Source of the DNA: Cyclobacteriaceae bacterium
GTDB taxonomy: Bacteria > Bacteroidota > Bacteroidia > Cytophagales > Cyclobacteriaceae
Assembly (NCBI GenBank): GCA_028285445.1
Contig: JANQPQ010000015.1
Coordinates: forward strand, 62,001-126,000
Direction of reading: 5' to 3'
Length of the DNA: 64,000 nt
Positions 1 through 9,253 of this stretch are shown piece after piece. How positions within the stretch are numbered: the first letter of the stretch is position 1; each line of letters starts with the position of its first letter. The notes beneath the pieces are model-generated. The model was not told where the DNA came from and made no database searches. It saw nothing but the letters and a program-made list of their open reading frames with translations. The position numbers and the translations under genes are program-made.

Positions 1-1541
1 TATTTTTTAACATATCTCGAATTCCAAAATACCTGCTCCATAGAAGCTTCCATACCCTTGTAAGTAGCAGCCTCTTTCTTTAAATACCGTTTTGGGCGAT
101 GGAATGCCTGCCAGAGCTTTTTCAAATCCTGTTCTTTCACCCACTCTTCTCTCATCCATTCGAGGTAATATCCTGTACTATTAAGGAAATACTCATAAGA
201 GCCGGAATTCCCGGGCTTTGCAAATACCAGTTTATATTCATCTCCTGGCATAGTAATTAGAAGATCATCCCCATCTAGCAGTTGAGCTAATACGTCTTCC
301 TGCTGTTCACCCTGCTCATCAAAAACAGCTTCAATTGGCAAAATTTCCGGCTGGGTTTTTCCTTCCAATGAACCTAGAGCCAGGTAGTTTATCCTCCACA
401 TGCCTTTGGTCATCCTTAGTTTCACATTCACCTTCGAACCTGAGGTAGGCGGCAGCGGAACTACATCCGTGTCAGTAGCAATCGGCCCGGCTTCATTCAG
501 CCTGTCAACCTCTTCCCAATTGCCCATGTCATCCTTAACAAATATCTCTATCCCGCCGAGTTCTCGATAAATGCCCTTCCCATCGTAATCATAATTGAAA
601 TTACCACGCTCCATTTCGGTGAGCCAATGAGCGGCCGACCGACCCATATAAGAAAGTGTTTGATAGAATAAATAAGTAGTAAGCAAACTTTGGCGCTTAG
701 AAATGATGAGGCCCTGCTTTTCATCTAAATCACTTGAAGTAAATGAGAACTCCAGCTCTACTTTGGCTGCCAGGTTTGTGGAGTCGGATTGGTCAAACCA
801 CTCCTTACTATCAAAGGCCTGTAGTTTTTCCAGAACATCTTCTTGCTGTAAAGAAGATGATGTTGCTCCTCTTAGTTGAGACACGCGCCAGAATTGGTTC
901 TTAGCATCTTTGAATACTCTCTCAGCGCCCTGCTTTTGCACAGCAGCCAGCTCAATAGACCTGATGTAGTGAGTTTCCAGCGCTTCATTTGTAACAGTAA
1001 TTTCCGGAGCCCGATTATTTTGCGGCACATAATTGTAAAGCATGTCCATATCTGACTCCTCTAATTGAGGAGAAATACTCCTCGAGAACCCCTCAGCCAT
1101 AAGTTCTTGCCCATCGGGGCCATTGGCATAAAATGTAGGACAAGAACCAAAGCAAGATTTTGGGTTTATAATGCAGTTAATTGTAAAGCCAAGAGTTATT
1201 GCTGAAACCAACACAAGCCCATGATTGATACTATTGCCTGTGTCATTGGTTTCAAACAACGCAACATCTGAAAATGGTATTTTGAATGGACCATTAATAC
1301 TAGTCTCAATAGGCCGCCGGTTATGGTCCAGATAGCTACCCTTCCCCACCACCTCCGATTCACTAGAGCTGATAAACCAATCATTGAGCACGTAGACTGA
1401 ACCATCCTGCATGTGTACTTTGAGATAGCGATTTTGAGGATTAATACTTGCTGCCTGGCTTACCTCATAGGTTTCTCGGCTTACCTTCACGGCTGTGCAG
1501 TTTAGTACCAGCAATACTGGAATCAGCAGGAGGACTCTCAT
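1..1541 (-). CDS. Predicted lipoprotein of unknown function, 3' end cut by window edge
   Basis: The frame is open from an ATG at 1541 down to base 1, giving at least 513 residues without a stop, so the end of the gene lies outside the window. The first 15 residues form a short hydrophobic signal ending LVLNC, a plausible lipobox with lipidated Cys15. A hydrophobic stretch at about 109-122 is followed by a small cysteine cluster (C123, C130, C134; motif CFGSCPTFY), which resembles a motif in some small Bacteroidota DUF6438-type proteins; that is resemblance only. The remainder is soluble-looking and mixed in charge. I do not recognise the family. It is followed on the same strand side by nothing visible; upstream lies a terminator of the next gene. 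Confidence 0.75.
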   Translation of the reverse strand, partial: MRVLLLIPVLLVLNCTAVKVSRETYEVSQAASINPQNRYLKVHMQDGSVYVLNDWFISSSESEVVGKGSYLDHNRRPIETSINGPFKIPFSDVALFETNDTGNSINHGLVLVSAITLGFTINCIINPKSCFGSCPTFYANGPDGQELMAEGFSRSISPQLEESDMDMLYNYVPQNNRAPEITVTNEALETHYIRSIELAAVQKQGAERVFKDAKNQFWRVSQLRGATSSSLQQEDVLEKLQAFDSKEWFDQSDSTNLAAKVELEFSFTSSDLDEKQGLIISKRQSLLTTYLFYQTLSYMGRSAAHWLTEMERGNFNYDYDGKGIYRELGGIEIFVKDDMGNWEEVDRLNEAGPIATDTDVVPLPPTSGSKVNVKLRMTKGMWRINYLALGSLEGKTQPEILPIEAVFDEQGEQQEDVLAQLLDGDDLLITMPGDEYKLVFAKPGNSGSYEYFLNSTGYYLEWMREEWVKEQDLKKLWQAFHRPKRYLKKEAATYKGMEASMEQVFWNSRYVKK

Positions 1542-1624
1542 GGAAAGTGGTGGTTCAGAGTACATTATAGCAATTTTGACTACCAATTTCAAGAATTGAG
1601 GTGCCCACGAAACGATCGCGAAAT

Positions 1625-1655
1625 AAAAAAGGCCACTATCAAAGCGGCCTTTTTT
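1625..1655 (-). terminator. Rho-independent terminator after the DUF2911 gene
   Basis: Seen directly: A6-GGCC, an 11-base loop, then GGCC-T6. The A/T tracts extend the GC stem and provide a U tract on either strand. It lies 18 bases past the stop of the DUF2911 gene (minus strand) and could also insulate the lipoprotein gene that starts at 1541. Confidence 0.75.
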
Positions 1656-1673
1656 GCAATGTTATGTTATATG

Positions 1674-2222
1674 CTAGAACTCTACCGGAATGGTAACAAG
1701 TGTGTTACTCCAGGCCAAGTGAAGGTTAGTTTTCTTTGCTCCACCAGGGTTAGCAAAAGTAATGGTAAAAGCTTCTACATTTTGATCGAACGCTTTCGCC
1801 TCTGCAGAGAACCTTACCAGGTCTTGAGACTCATCATACGCGAAATGGCCCCAAGTGTGCAATTTCTTATTTATGATGACAGTCCAATTACCATCTGCAG
1901 GAATAGTGTAAAGTGAATAAGTACCGGCTGCCACTTTCTCGCCGCCAATAGTAACGTCTTGGTAAAGAGTTAACTCAGTAGTTTCATTAGCGCCAGTTCT
2001 CCAAAGCTTGTCATTGGGAGCCAGGGTAGCCAAACTTCTGCCTTTTAGCTGAGGCCTGCTGTAGACTACTTTCGCAATCGGTGGTGCACCGCGGCTCTCT
2101 CTGAGAATTGCTATATCAGCTGGACTGGCATCGAGGCTTGGTAATCTGTAATCCTGGGCCATAACACTACCAGTGAACAGCATGGCCACAGCAAAGAAAA
2201 AAATCAATAAACTTCTTTTCAT
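1674..2222 (-). CDS. DUF2911 family secreted protein
   Basis: A 182-residue protein. Residues 1-22 are a Sec signal peptide (hydrophobic core then SVMAQ). The body matches the DUF2911 pattern known from Bacteroidota: an early SRPQLKGR segment, then LWRTGANETTELTLYQDV and AGTYSLYTIP, and a late NKKLHTWGHFAYDE segment. The function of the family is not established; its fold is a periplasmic beta-sandwich-like domain by family annotation. It stands alone, with its own terminator downstream and an 89-base gap to the next gene upstream. No key residues are known, so none can be checked. Confidence 0.9.
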   Translation of the reverse strand: MKRSLLIFFFAVAMLFTGSVMAQDYRLPSLDASPADIAILRESRGAPPIAKVVYSRPQLKGRSLATLAPNDKLWRTGANETTELTLYQDVTIGGEKVAAGTYSLYTIPADGNWTVIINKKLHTWGHFAYDESQDLVRFSAEAKAFDQNVEAFTITFANPGGAKKTNLHLAWSNTLVTIPVEF

Positions 2223-2312
2223 GATGGGTTGGGTTTTATTGGATTTGTATTCTGAATTCTAACGCAAGTAACAGTATTTAGCACGAAAAGGTTGTTCCGT
2301 TTGTCGAAAACT

Positions 2313-5300
2313 TCATCGTTTTAACACTTTGTACAAAATTGTACGGCTACCTGTCACGCGTATTAACCAAATTCCGGGCCTAAGTTCATTTCCGAATTGC
2401 ATTTCTTTCTGCTTCGCGTCTAGTTTAAATCTTGACACCGCTTTTCCGGCAAGGTCGCTAATTTCAATCTGAACTTGCTCTTGCATTTGTTCTGGAAAGC
2501 GAATACTAATTGTTGATGAAAATGGATTCGGATAAAGCTTAATGGCACTATAAAAGCCATCTTCCAAAGAGACAACTCCTACCGTAATTGTCTGGCTTAC
2601 ATCGGTCGCGGCCTCGTAATTACCATCTCCACTTTGACTTGCTACCACTATAACCTGTCCATCTCCAGTTACGGTCAATTGATCACCACTTACGGTGGCA
2701 GGGCCAGATTGAACACTAAAGGAAACTGTTAGCCCGGAAGTGGCAGTAGCAACCAGTGTAACCGGAGAATCATCTATGGTTATGTTCCCAACATCATCAA
2801 ATGTTATAGTTTGAATGGCTTTTGCTACGGTAAGGTTTTTTTCCACCGGTGCTGCATCATTATAATCATCATTACCACTCTGGTTGGCAGTAATGGTTGC
2901 CGAACCTGCCCCAACAATAGTTACTGTACTACCGGAAATTGTTGCGACCGATAAATCTGACGACATAAAAGTGACTGCATTTCCTGAACCACCTCCGGTA
3001 GCTACCAGGTCAAAATCAGCCTCTCCGAATGTCTTAGAAGGAATATCGTCAAAGGTGATGGTCTGATCTGCTTTGCCTACATCAAAGGAATTTATTACTG
3101 AGGGGGCTGGATCATAATCTATGTCCCCCGCTTGTTCCGCCTTAACTTGAACGGTTCCGCCGCCGGTTAGAGTAAGCAAACCGGTGCCAGAATCAAACGT
3201 AGCCGGACCTGAGATCACACTAAATTCAACAGCCAAGCCTGATGAGGCCGTTGCTGTCAACGTGAAAGGAGCATCTCCAAATGTCTTTGCTGGAATGGCC
3301 GGAAAATCAATTGTCTGCGAAAGCTTGTTAAAAATCCACCCCGATACATTACCATTATTGACAGAATTGTTGGCATTAAAGGTTGCACCTCCGGTGGCAG
3401 CTATATCTTTCAGTACCAGGTAGTCGCCAGCCACCGTACCTGCGGCCTGACTGATCGTCGCTTGAATATCATCGGTTATTCCGGCGATAGTTATTACGTC
3501 ATCAGAAGTTCCCGCTGCAACAAGCTGAGTAACTGTGATTGTATTAATTGAATTGATACCAATGGTGGTACCTGCTGTAAAAGTCAGGGTGTTTAATGTA
3601 ATATCTCCATGTAATTTGCCTTCATCCGTCGGATTAAAAAGGATGAAAGTAAGGTCGTTCAATGTAACGTTATTGCCTGAAGCACCCAACGGCCTGAAAG
3701 TGCTACTAGTGGTGATCGATGAGTTGCCTCCATCTACAGTGACGTTGTCCGAGAAATTCGCTTCCCAACTCCTGGCAAACACATCTGAAGAACCAAGAGT
3801 TAGCTCTTTTGTATCAGCTCCTAGAAATTCCAACTTGAAGTCAATATGCACCGATTGATCATTGGTATTAAGGGTTCCACTGTTTATCGTAAGCTCCCTT
3901 ACTTTCAAATCAGTTTGTAGTGTCCATTCTCCGGCTGCCAGAAAATCAAAATTCGCATTAGTTCCCGGCTGATCAGTTCCGGCACTAATTGTTTCTGAAT
4001 TGGTTGAGTAAAAGTTGAAATCATTTACCTGAACATTCACAGTTGGGTCAAGCATTAGAGAGCCGTAGACATTAGCTGCGTGGGTAGAACCGGCCCAAGT
4101 TGGGCTATTGGTAACGCTAGTCCAGTCCATATCATTGAAATTCACATCTGAATCGAGTGTAACAGTTTGCCCGCCGCTTGAAAATGAGTTCGCATCAAAA
4201 AAGACGTTATCTAGTACTCCAGGAACCTCAGTGTAGAATGTTGAGCCACCAGAAGATGTGGCCCAGTGATTGGCAAAATCAGACCAGTTGCCACCATCAC
4301 CAACCCAGTAATAATCCGTACCTACTATGCCGGTTATGTTCCAACCTGTAACATTTCCATTATCAACTGTTTGTGTGGCATTGAAGGTCGCGCCGCCAGT
4401 GGCTGCATTATCAACTATCACCAGGTAAGTAGCATCAACGGTTCCTGAGGCCTTGAATAAAGTAGCCTGTACCCCACCACTATTCGAACTAATATTAATC
4501 GGATTGGCCTTATTGCCAACCAAACTTAGGGTTTGAGCAACCGTTTGTGTCTCACCCGCCTCGAAGCTGATGTTAGCACCAGGCATGGCTTCAAGAATAT
4601 CAAAAGTGTTTCCGCCTGTTACAACATGGGTACTCCCGAGAACAAGTTTATAATAACTAAGTCCCTCCCCGTCAAAGTTCCTTTCGGTAATAATGGTACT
4701 GGTTCCCTTGTTGAACGTGAGCTCTGTAGTATTAATATCGAAGTCTCTGCATGTTACGGTGCTGGACCCCATGTTAGTCACCTTTGTGCCGGGGTTCCCT
4801 ATTTTGAAATCCAGGGAGCAATCGACATTTATGTCATTAAGTGTAACCGTACCTGACAATTGGTTGAAAGTTGAAATTGAGAAATCATCCATGAATGTAT
4901 AGTGGCCATCTCCCACTACCGTTATAAAGGATACCTTGCCGGGTCCTGCATCAGCATAAGTAATAGTCTCGCCCATTTCATCACTAGCCAGGTTTAAGTT
5001 GGAAATATCTTTATCCACGCCAGTTGTAAAAGTCACAGAACCAAAAGCTTCTAACCCATTTCCAAGGGGAGCATCGAAAGTTGGCTCATTTGTAACACCG
5101 GTAAAATTGAGGTCATGGAATTCAACGTCTGTATCCACTTCCAATGTCTGACCAGTCATTGTAAAAGAATTGCCATCAATGAAAACATTATCCAGTTTAC
5201 CAGGATAATCGGTGTGCAAGGTGGCACCACCAGAGGTAGTGGCCCAATGGCTCACGTCAGTCCAATCTCCGGAGTTGCCGACCCAGTAGTAGTTTTGTCC

Positions 5301-6350
5301 GGTCGCCGCGGAAATGTTCCAGCCCGTATTGTTTCCATTATCAATTGAATTGGTAGCATTGAATGTCGCCCCACCGGTTGCGTGAACATCCTGCATCTCC
5401 ACATATTCAATATCCACCGTACCTGAAGTCTTGCTTATTGTACCCTCGCTGCCTTCAGTCTGCGATCCTAAAATGATAGGATTGTGCTTCGTCCCGTCGG
5501 CTGTAAAAGAGTTCACTGTAAATGTATCACCTGCCTTAAGCAGTAGCTCCAGCCCGGCAGGAACGGTGACGTTGTCGAAAGTTGCACTGTTGTTCCATCT
5601 GCCAAAGTTGTAAAATTCAACGTCGTGGTAGGTGAAGGGTCCGCCATTCTCCTGATCACCATTAAATGTCGAGACTACAATTTTGGAAGTGCCAGCGTTA
5701 AAAGTCACTTGGTCCGAACTCATCTCCCATCGCTCGGTTGTAATTACAGAGCTACCAAGGTTTACCGTTTTTGCATTGGCATCAATATCACTAATTCTGA
5801 ATCGATCCTCAGCGTTAATATTATTGTTATTCGTATTGAAAGTACCGGCATGCACATAAATATCATCGCAATTAAGTTCATCCTGAAGAGTCCATTCACC
5901 GGTTCCACGGAATCTCAAAATTGAGGAAGTGCCCAGGGGCTCACCGGAAGTAGTAATGGTATTTCCAGTGCCGCCAGATTCGAACTCAATGTCATTAAGG
6001 TTGATGGTCATATCGGGGGAAAAGATCAGCGACCCGTAGATATTCAAATCATTGCCATCTCCTTGAAATGAGGGAAAATTGGTGACACCGCTCCAATCCA
6101 TTGAATTACAATCTGCTTCAACGTCAAGGGTTACAGTCAACCCTGAAGAAGAGAAGGAGTTCGCATCAAAGAAGACATTGTCTGTGGAAGTTGGTGCCGA
6201 GGTATGAAATGTAGATCCTCCCGAAGTTGTGGCCCAGTGATTCGTAAAATCCGACCAATCGCCAGTTCCGCCAACCCAATAATAGTCTTGTGCCGAAGTG
6301 AGATTAATACATAGAAGTAGTGCAAGAAGAGTAGCTGATAAATTCTTCAT
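2313..6350 (-). CDS. Large repeat protein secreted by the type IX system
   Basis: A 1345-residue protein with a signal peptide (1-20, ending TSAQ). Three repeats of about 330 residues follow, starting near residues 23, 353 and 679. Each opens with YYWVG(x)2GDW-type sequence, continues WATTSGGxTxxT and DNVF(F/I)D(A/G)NSF, and closes with ATGGATFNAT...DNGNxTGW. Residues about 1015-1245 hold three shorter Ig-like units, each opening QTI(D/T)F and using KTFG in the first two (MBG/Big-like). The last ~80 residues, from LYPNPFSS onward, are a type A T9SS sorting domain, so the protein should cross the outer membrane and be anchored or released at the surface. Probably an adhesin or surface-layer component; that role is inference. 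No catalytic domain is visible. Confidence 0.92.
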   Translation of the reverse strand: MKNLSATLLALLLCINLTSAQDYYWVGGTGDWSDFTNHWATTSGGSTFHTSAPTSTDNVFFDANSFSSSGLTVTLDVEADCNSMDWSGVTNFPSFQGDGNDLNIYGSLIFSPDMTINLNDIEFESGGTGNTITTSGEPLGTSSILRFRGTGEWTLQDELNCDDIYVHAGTFNTNNNNINAEDRFRISDIDANAKTVNLGSSVITTERWEMSSDQVTFNAGTSKIVVSTFNGDQENGGPFTYHDVEFYNFGRWNNSATFDNVTVPAGLELLLKAGDTFTVNSFTADGTKHNPIILGSQTEGSEGTISKTSGTVDIEYVEMQDVHATGGATFNATNSIDNGNNTGWNISAATGQNYYWVGNSGDWTDVSHWATTSGGATLHTDYPGKLDNVFIDGNSFTMTGQTLEVDTDVEFHDLNFTGVTNEPTFDAPLGNGLEAFGSVTFTTGVDKDISNLNLASDEMGETITYADAGPGKVSFITVVGDGHYTFMDDFSISTFNQLSGTVTLNDINVDCSLDFKIGNPGTKVTNMGSSTVTCRDFDINTTELTFNKGTSTIITERNFDGEGLSYYKLVLGSTHVVTGGNTFDILEAMPGANISFEAGETQTVAQTLSLVGNKANPINISSNSGGVQATLFKASGTVDATYLVIVDNAATGGATFNATQTVDNGNVTGWNITGIVGTDYYWVGDGGNWSDFANHWATSSGGSTFYTEVPGVLDNVFFDANSFSSGGQTVTLDSDVNFNDMDWTSVTNSPTWAGSTHAANVYGSLMLDPTVNVQVNDFNFYSTNSETISAGTDQPGTNANFDFLAAGEWTLQTDLKVRELTINSGTLNTNDQSVHIDFKLEFLGADTKELTLGSSDVFARSWEANFSDNVTVDGGNSSITTSSTFRPLGASGNNVTLNDLTFILFNPTDEGKLHGDITLNTLTFTAGTTIGINSINTITVTQLVAAGTSDDVITIAGITDDIQATISQAAGTVAGDYLVLKDIAATGGATFNANNSVNNGNVSGWIFNKLSQTIDFPAIPAKTFGDAPFTLTATASSGLAVEFSVISGPATFDSGTGLLTLTGGGTVQVKAEQAGDIDYDPAPSVINSFDVGKADQTITFDDIPSKTFGEADFDLVATGGGSGNAVTFMSSDLSVATISGSTVTIVGAGSATITANQSGNDDYNDAAPVEKNLTVAKAIQTITFDDVGNITIDDSPVTLVATATSGLTVSFSVQSGPATVSGDQLTVTGDGQVIVVASQSGDGNYEAATDVSQTITVGVVSLEDGFYSAIKLYPNPFSSTISIRFPEQMQEQVQIEISDLAGKAVSRFKLDAKQKEMQFGNELRPGIWLIRVTGSRTILYKVLKR
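3334..6284 (-). repeat. Three tandem ~1 kb coding repeats
   Basis: Within the T9SS protein, units start at about 6284, 5290 and 4312 (minus strand), a period of roughly 980-1000 bases. Each has the same opening and closing motifs at the protein level, but the DNA has diverged, so these are old duplications rather than recent ones. Confidence 0.8.
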
Positions 6351-6466
6351 TTTAAGGGTTCAGTGTTTTGGGTCTAGCAGTGCAGAAGGGAAGTTGAAAA
6401 TAAGAAAATTTCCTGAAACAGCCTTGACATACACTCCCTCAATAAGAGCTGTTTATGAGTTCCTAA

Positions 6467-7663
6467 CTAGTGGGCGTAGGATAGCCTTGAATCTCCAAGT
6501 ACTTGGGTAGTAATTTCAGACTTCCAGCCAGTTCTTAGCAGGTCATCAACTCGGTTCGCAGCAAATACTTGTGAATACTTAACGTTCGTGATGGCAATGC
6601 CATTTTTCTCCTGAATCGCAACTAACTCTGAGTAACCGATGAGCAATCCATCGCCATCAACATAACTGATACCATAGAAGGGATCAAAAGCTAACCATTT
6701 CTTAGCATAGGGGTGCCAATACTCAAAAAACTGGTGAAATCCGGAATCTAGTTTACTCATGTGAATTTGCTTGGTTGGGATTCCGAAGGAGTTCAGAATG
6801 TCTGAAGCTGACAAAGAACTCTTTTGGCAATATGCGGCATTTTCGAATATGGAGCTTTGCAAATAATTCTCAAACCGGGAATTAGGTAGAAGGGAGTCGA
6901 TTTCGGCATGTATTTTCGTTCTCTCATCTTTCTTCTGCTGCTCGAAGGCGGGCTGATTGGCTACATCTGTTATAGAGATTTCCCTCGCTGGTTCCAGGAA
7001 TACGGCATTTACGTACTTTGCAATTCCCACAACATTGCCATGATAACCTAAACTGTCAAAAGGGCCTAAAGGCACTTCCTTAGCTAACTTGGATGCCAAA
7101 GGGGAAGCATATTCCGTAGCAAGTTCTTCAACTGCAAATAACTGTACATCGTCAAACATTACTGCGGCATCCATACCTTGGGGATAACCTAATTCAACTA
7201 TTACTCGCGTGTTGTTTGCTGAAAAGAACTTTGTGGATAGTATGCGTTGAACGCCTTGCTGCTCATTGATAGTGAAGCGATGACTTCCCAAAATTGTGGA
7301 ATCCTGATTATACAACCTGAGTCCTCCAAAGTAGGAATTGCGATTATGGTGAATAACAGCTACGCTGATAACATAATAGCGATCTTTTTCTACAGAAACC
7401 TGCTGGCTAAGAACAACCGGAAGGCCTTGGTTGGCATCAAGCCTTATCTCCTTCTTACTCTCACTTTCTGGATCCAAACCCCAGATAGCGGCTTTGCTCA
7501 AAGTCCAGGCTGTAGGTACGGAACCATCCCAAACTTCAAAATCACCATTTTGAATTAGGTTACCGGGCTTATCATTAACGGAGTCACCCGACCAGCAAGA
7601 GCAACATATTAGGCCTGGCACCATCGCCAAGCCCAAATTCCTTAACATATTTTGGTATGTCAT
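6467..7663 (-). CDS. Lipoprotein with carbohydrate-binding-like and transglutaminase-like domains
   Basis: A 398-residue protein. The N-terminus is hydrophobic and ends in a cysteine cluster (C20, C21, C23), so a lipoprotein anchor is likely. Residues about 34-178 look like a CBM4/9-type jelly roll (NLIQNGDFEVWDG ... MFDDVQLF). Residues about 270-345 fit a transglutaminase-like core: Cys279 in AAYCQKSSLSASDILNSFGI, a His at 310 or 317 in HQFFEYWHPYAKKW, and Asp327 in LAFDPFYG. These are the expected Cys-His-Asp order and spacing. Such domains act as peptidases, peptide cross-linkers or are catalytically dead; which one applies cannot be told. The gene follows mdh by 46 bases and may be read with it. 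Confidence 0.8.
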   Translation of the reverse strand: MTYQNMLRNLGLAMVPGLICCSCWSGDSVNDKPGNLIQNGDFEVWDGSVPTAWTLSKAAIWGLDPESESKKEIRLDANQGLPVVLSQQVSVEKDRYYVISVAVIHHNRNSYFGGLRLYNQDSTILGSHRFTINEQQGVQRILSTKFFSANNTRVIVELGYPQGMDAAVMFDDVQLFAVEELATEYASPLASKLAKEVPLGPFDSLGYHGNVVGIAKYVNAVFLEPAREISITDVANQPAFEQQKKDERTKIHAEIDSLLPNSRFENYLQSSIFENAAYCQKSSLSASDILNSFGIPTKQIHMSKLDSGFHQFFEYWHPYAKKWLAFDPFYGISYVDGDGLLIGYSELVAIQEKNGIAITNVKYSQVFAANRVDDLLRTGWKSEITTQVLGDSRLSYAH

Positions 7664-7709
7664 AACGCCTTTGCCTCCAGGGTAAGGCTCATTACTGTGG
7701 GTGGTGTTG

Positions 7710-8642
7710 CTAGCTATTCAGCCTGTCCAAAACTTCCATCACCTCCTTAACGTGCCCACGTGAGGTTTCAAGAAGTGCCTTCTCATCATCGTTTAGGTCT
7801 AGCTCAATTACCTTCTCAATACCATTTTTACCCAGGATAACCGGTACGCCGAGATAAACGCCATCAATTCCATATTCGCCTTCTAACCTTGTGCAAACCG
7901 GAAATACTCGTCTTTGGTCTCTTACTATAGCCTCTGCCATTTGGGCGGCAGCTGAGCCCGGTGCATACCAGGCGGAAGTACCCATTAGTTTAACCAATTC
8001 TCCACCACCAACTTTAGTCCTATCTATGATTGCGTTCAGCTTATCAGCTTCTATCAGCTCTGTTACCGGAATTCCTCCAACGGTGGTATATCTGGGAAGA
8101 GGAACCATAGTATCGCCATGGCCACCCATTAGCACCGCCTGAATATCTTTTGGTGATACATTCATAGCCTCAGCCAGAAATGCCCGGTAGCGGGCCGTAT
8201 CCAAAATTCCAGCCATTCCCATCACCTGGTTTCTTGACTTACCGGCAGTAAGATGTGCCTGGTATGTCATCACGTCCAATGGATTTGAAACTACTATTAT
8301 TATGGCATCAGGGGAGTGCTGAATAACGTTTTCTGTAACAGACTTTACAATACCGGCGTTAGTCTCAATCAAATCATCTCTTGACATGCCCGGCTTTCGG
8401 GGCAGACCTGATGTAATAACCACCACTTCTGAACCAGCTGACTTTGAGTAATCATTTGTGGCCCCAATGGTGCGGCTATCGTAAAGGTTTATGGGAGCTT
8501 TTTGCCAAATATCCAATGATTTTCCTTCTGCCAACCCCTCTTTTATATCTACAACCACCACCTCATTTGCTACTTCTCTGGTGGCAAGTACGTCGGCACA
8601 AGTGGCTCCTACATTACCTGCTCCTACTACAGTTATTTTCAT
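7710..8642 (-). CDS. mdh: Malate dehydrogenase
   Basis: A 310-residue LDH-like malate dehydrogenase, which interconverts malate and oxaloacetate with NAD in the TCA cycle (cytoplasm). Visible: Rossmann GAGNVG (7-12), Asp32 at the end of beta-2 favouring NAD, substrate-binding Arg82 and Arg88 in the mobile loop GLPRKPGMSRDD, SNPLDVMT (119-126), Asp148 and Arg151, and catalytic His175 in MGGHGDTMV. Arg82 at the specificity position supports malate rather than lactate. Full length for the family, with an ATG start. The 86 bases upstream separate it from the cyclic-nucleotide-binding gene. Confidence 0.97.
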   Translation of the reverse strand: MKITVVGAGNVGATCADVLATREVANEVVVVDIKEGLAEGKSLDIWQKAPINLYDSRTIGATNDYSKSAGSEVVVITSGLPRKPGMSRDDLIETNAGIVKSVTENVIQHSPDAIIIVVSNPLDVMTYQAHLTAGKSRNQVMGMAGILDTARYRAFLAEAMNVSPKDIQAVLMGGHGDTMVPLPRYTTVGGIPVTELIEADKLNAIIDRTKVGGGELVKLMGTSAWYAPGSAAAQMAEAIVRDQRRVFPVCTRLEGEYGIDGVYLGVPVILGKNGIEKVIELDLNDDEKALLETSRGHVKEVMEVLDRLNS

Positions 8643-8728
8643 TTGATTTCTTCTTTAGTTTGACTATTTACGGGGGCGCTAATTTACCAATTAGCACCAA
8701 TTATTTAAACTTTTGAATTGAATTCAGA

Positions 8729-9253
8729 TCATTGTGGATCGCGATACACCATCCCCAACTCAAAGAACCCAAATGCTGATCGATAAGACTTGAACAGATT
8801 GACATTGTACTGGTTGTAGAGGTCGGCCAGTGAGTTAAGCATTTTTGCTTTTATCTTAACATCCTTCTCAAAGACCTCCAGAATGTTCACCCTTGGAATC
8901 ACAAACAGCTCAACACTTTTACTGGCTGCCACCGCGGTGTAAACCCGGTCTGCTTCTTTAAGAAGAGAATTATCTCCAAACGCAGTGTTGGTATCAGCCT
9001 CGGCCAGGGATTCGAATCTATCCTCAATATCTATATTTAGCAGAACCTTGCCCTTCTTTACTATGTACAATGCCTGGCTCGGATCTCCTCGAAAAAAAAC
9101 CACCTCATCTCTTTTGTACTCACGTTCATGCATAAGTGGAATGAACCACGACATTTCCTCGTAATCAAGATCTTCGAATATTTTCACTTTAGATAGAAAG
9201 CGAAACATTGAGAGCTCGGAATGGGTGTATGATTTCTTGAAGGGGTTTATCAT
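8729..9253 (-). CDS. Cyclic-nucleotide-binding domain protein
   Basis: A 174-residue protein with one cNMP-binding beta-roll (about 20-140): YKRDEVVFFRGDPSQALYIV, then KGKVLLNID and FGDNSLL where a phosphate-binding cassette would lie. The usual Arg of that cassette is not obvious, so real cAMP/cGMP binding is uncertain. There is no DNA-binding helix-turn-helix after it, only a short helical tail with FELGMVY. It therefore looks like a stand-alone sensor or scaffold, not a Crp-type regulator. Its ATG overlaps the tilS stop (ATGA), so it is translationally coupled to tilS. Confidence 0.85.
   Translation of the reverse strand: MINPFKKSYTHSELSMFRFLSKVKIFEDLDYEEMSWFIPLMHEREYKRDEVVFFRGDPSQALYIVKKGKVLLNIDIEDRFESLAEADTNTAFGDNSLLKEADRVYTAVAASKSVELFVIPRVNILEVFEKDVKIKAKMLNSLADLYNQYNVNLFKSYRSAFGFFELGMVYRDPQ

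Noticed and set aside
2884-5924. Plus-strand open frames opposite the T9SS protein
   Set aside because: They are mirror frames of a repetitive coding region, lack signal or domain features, and overlap a confident gene.
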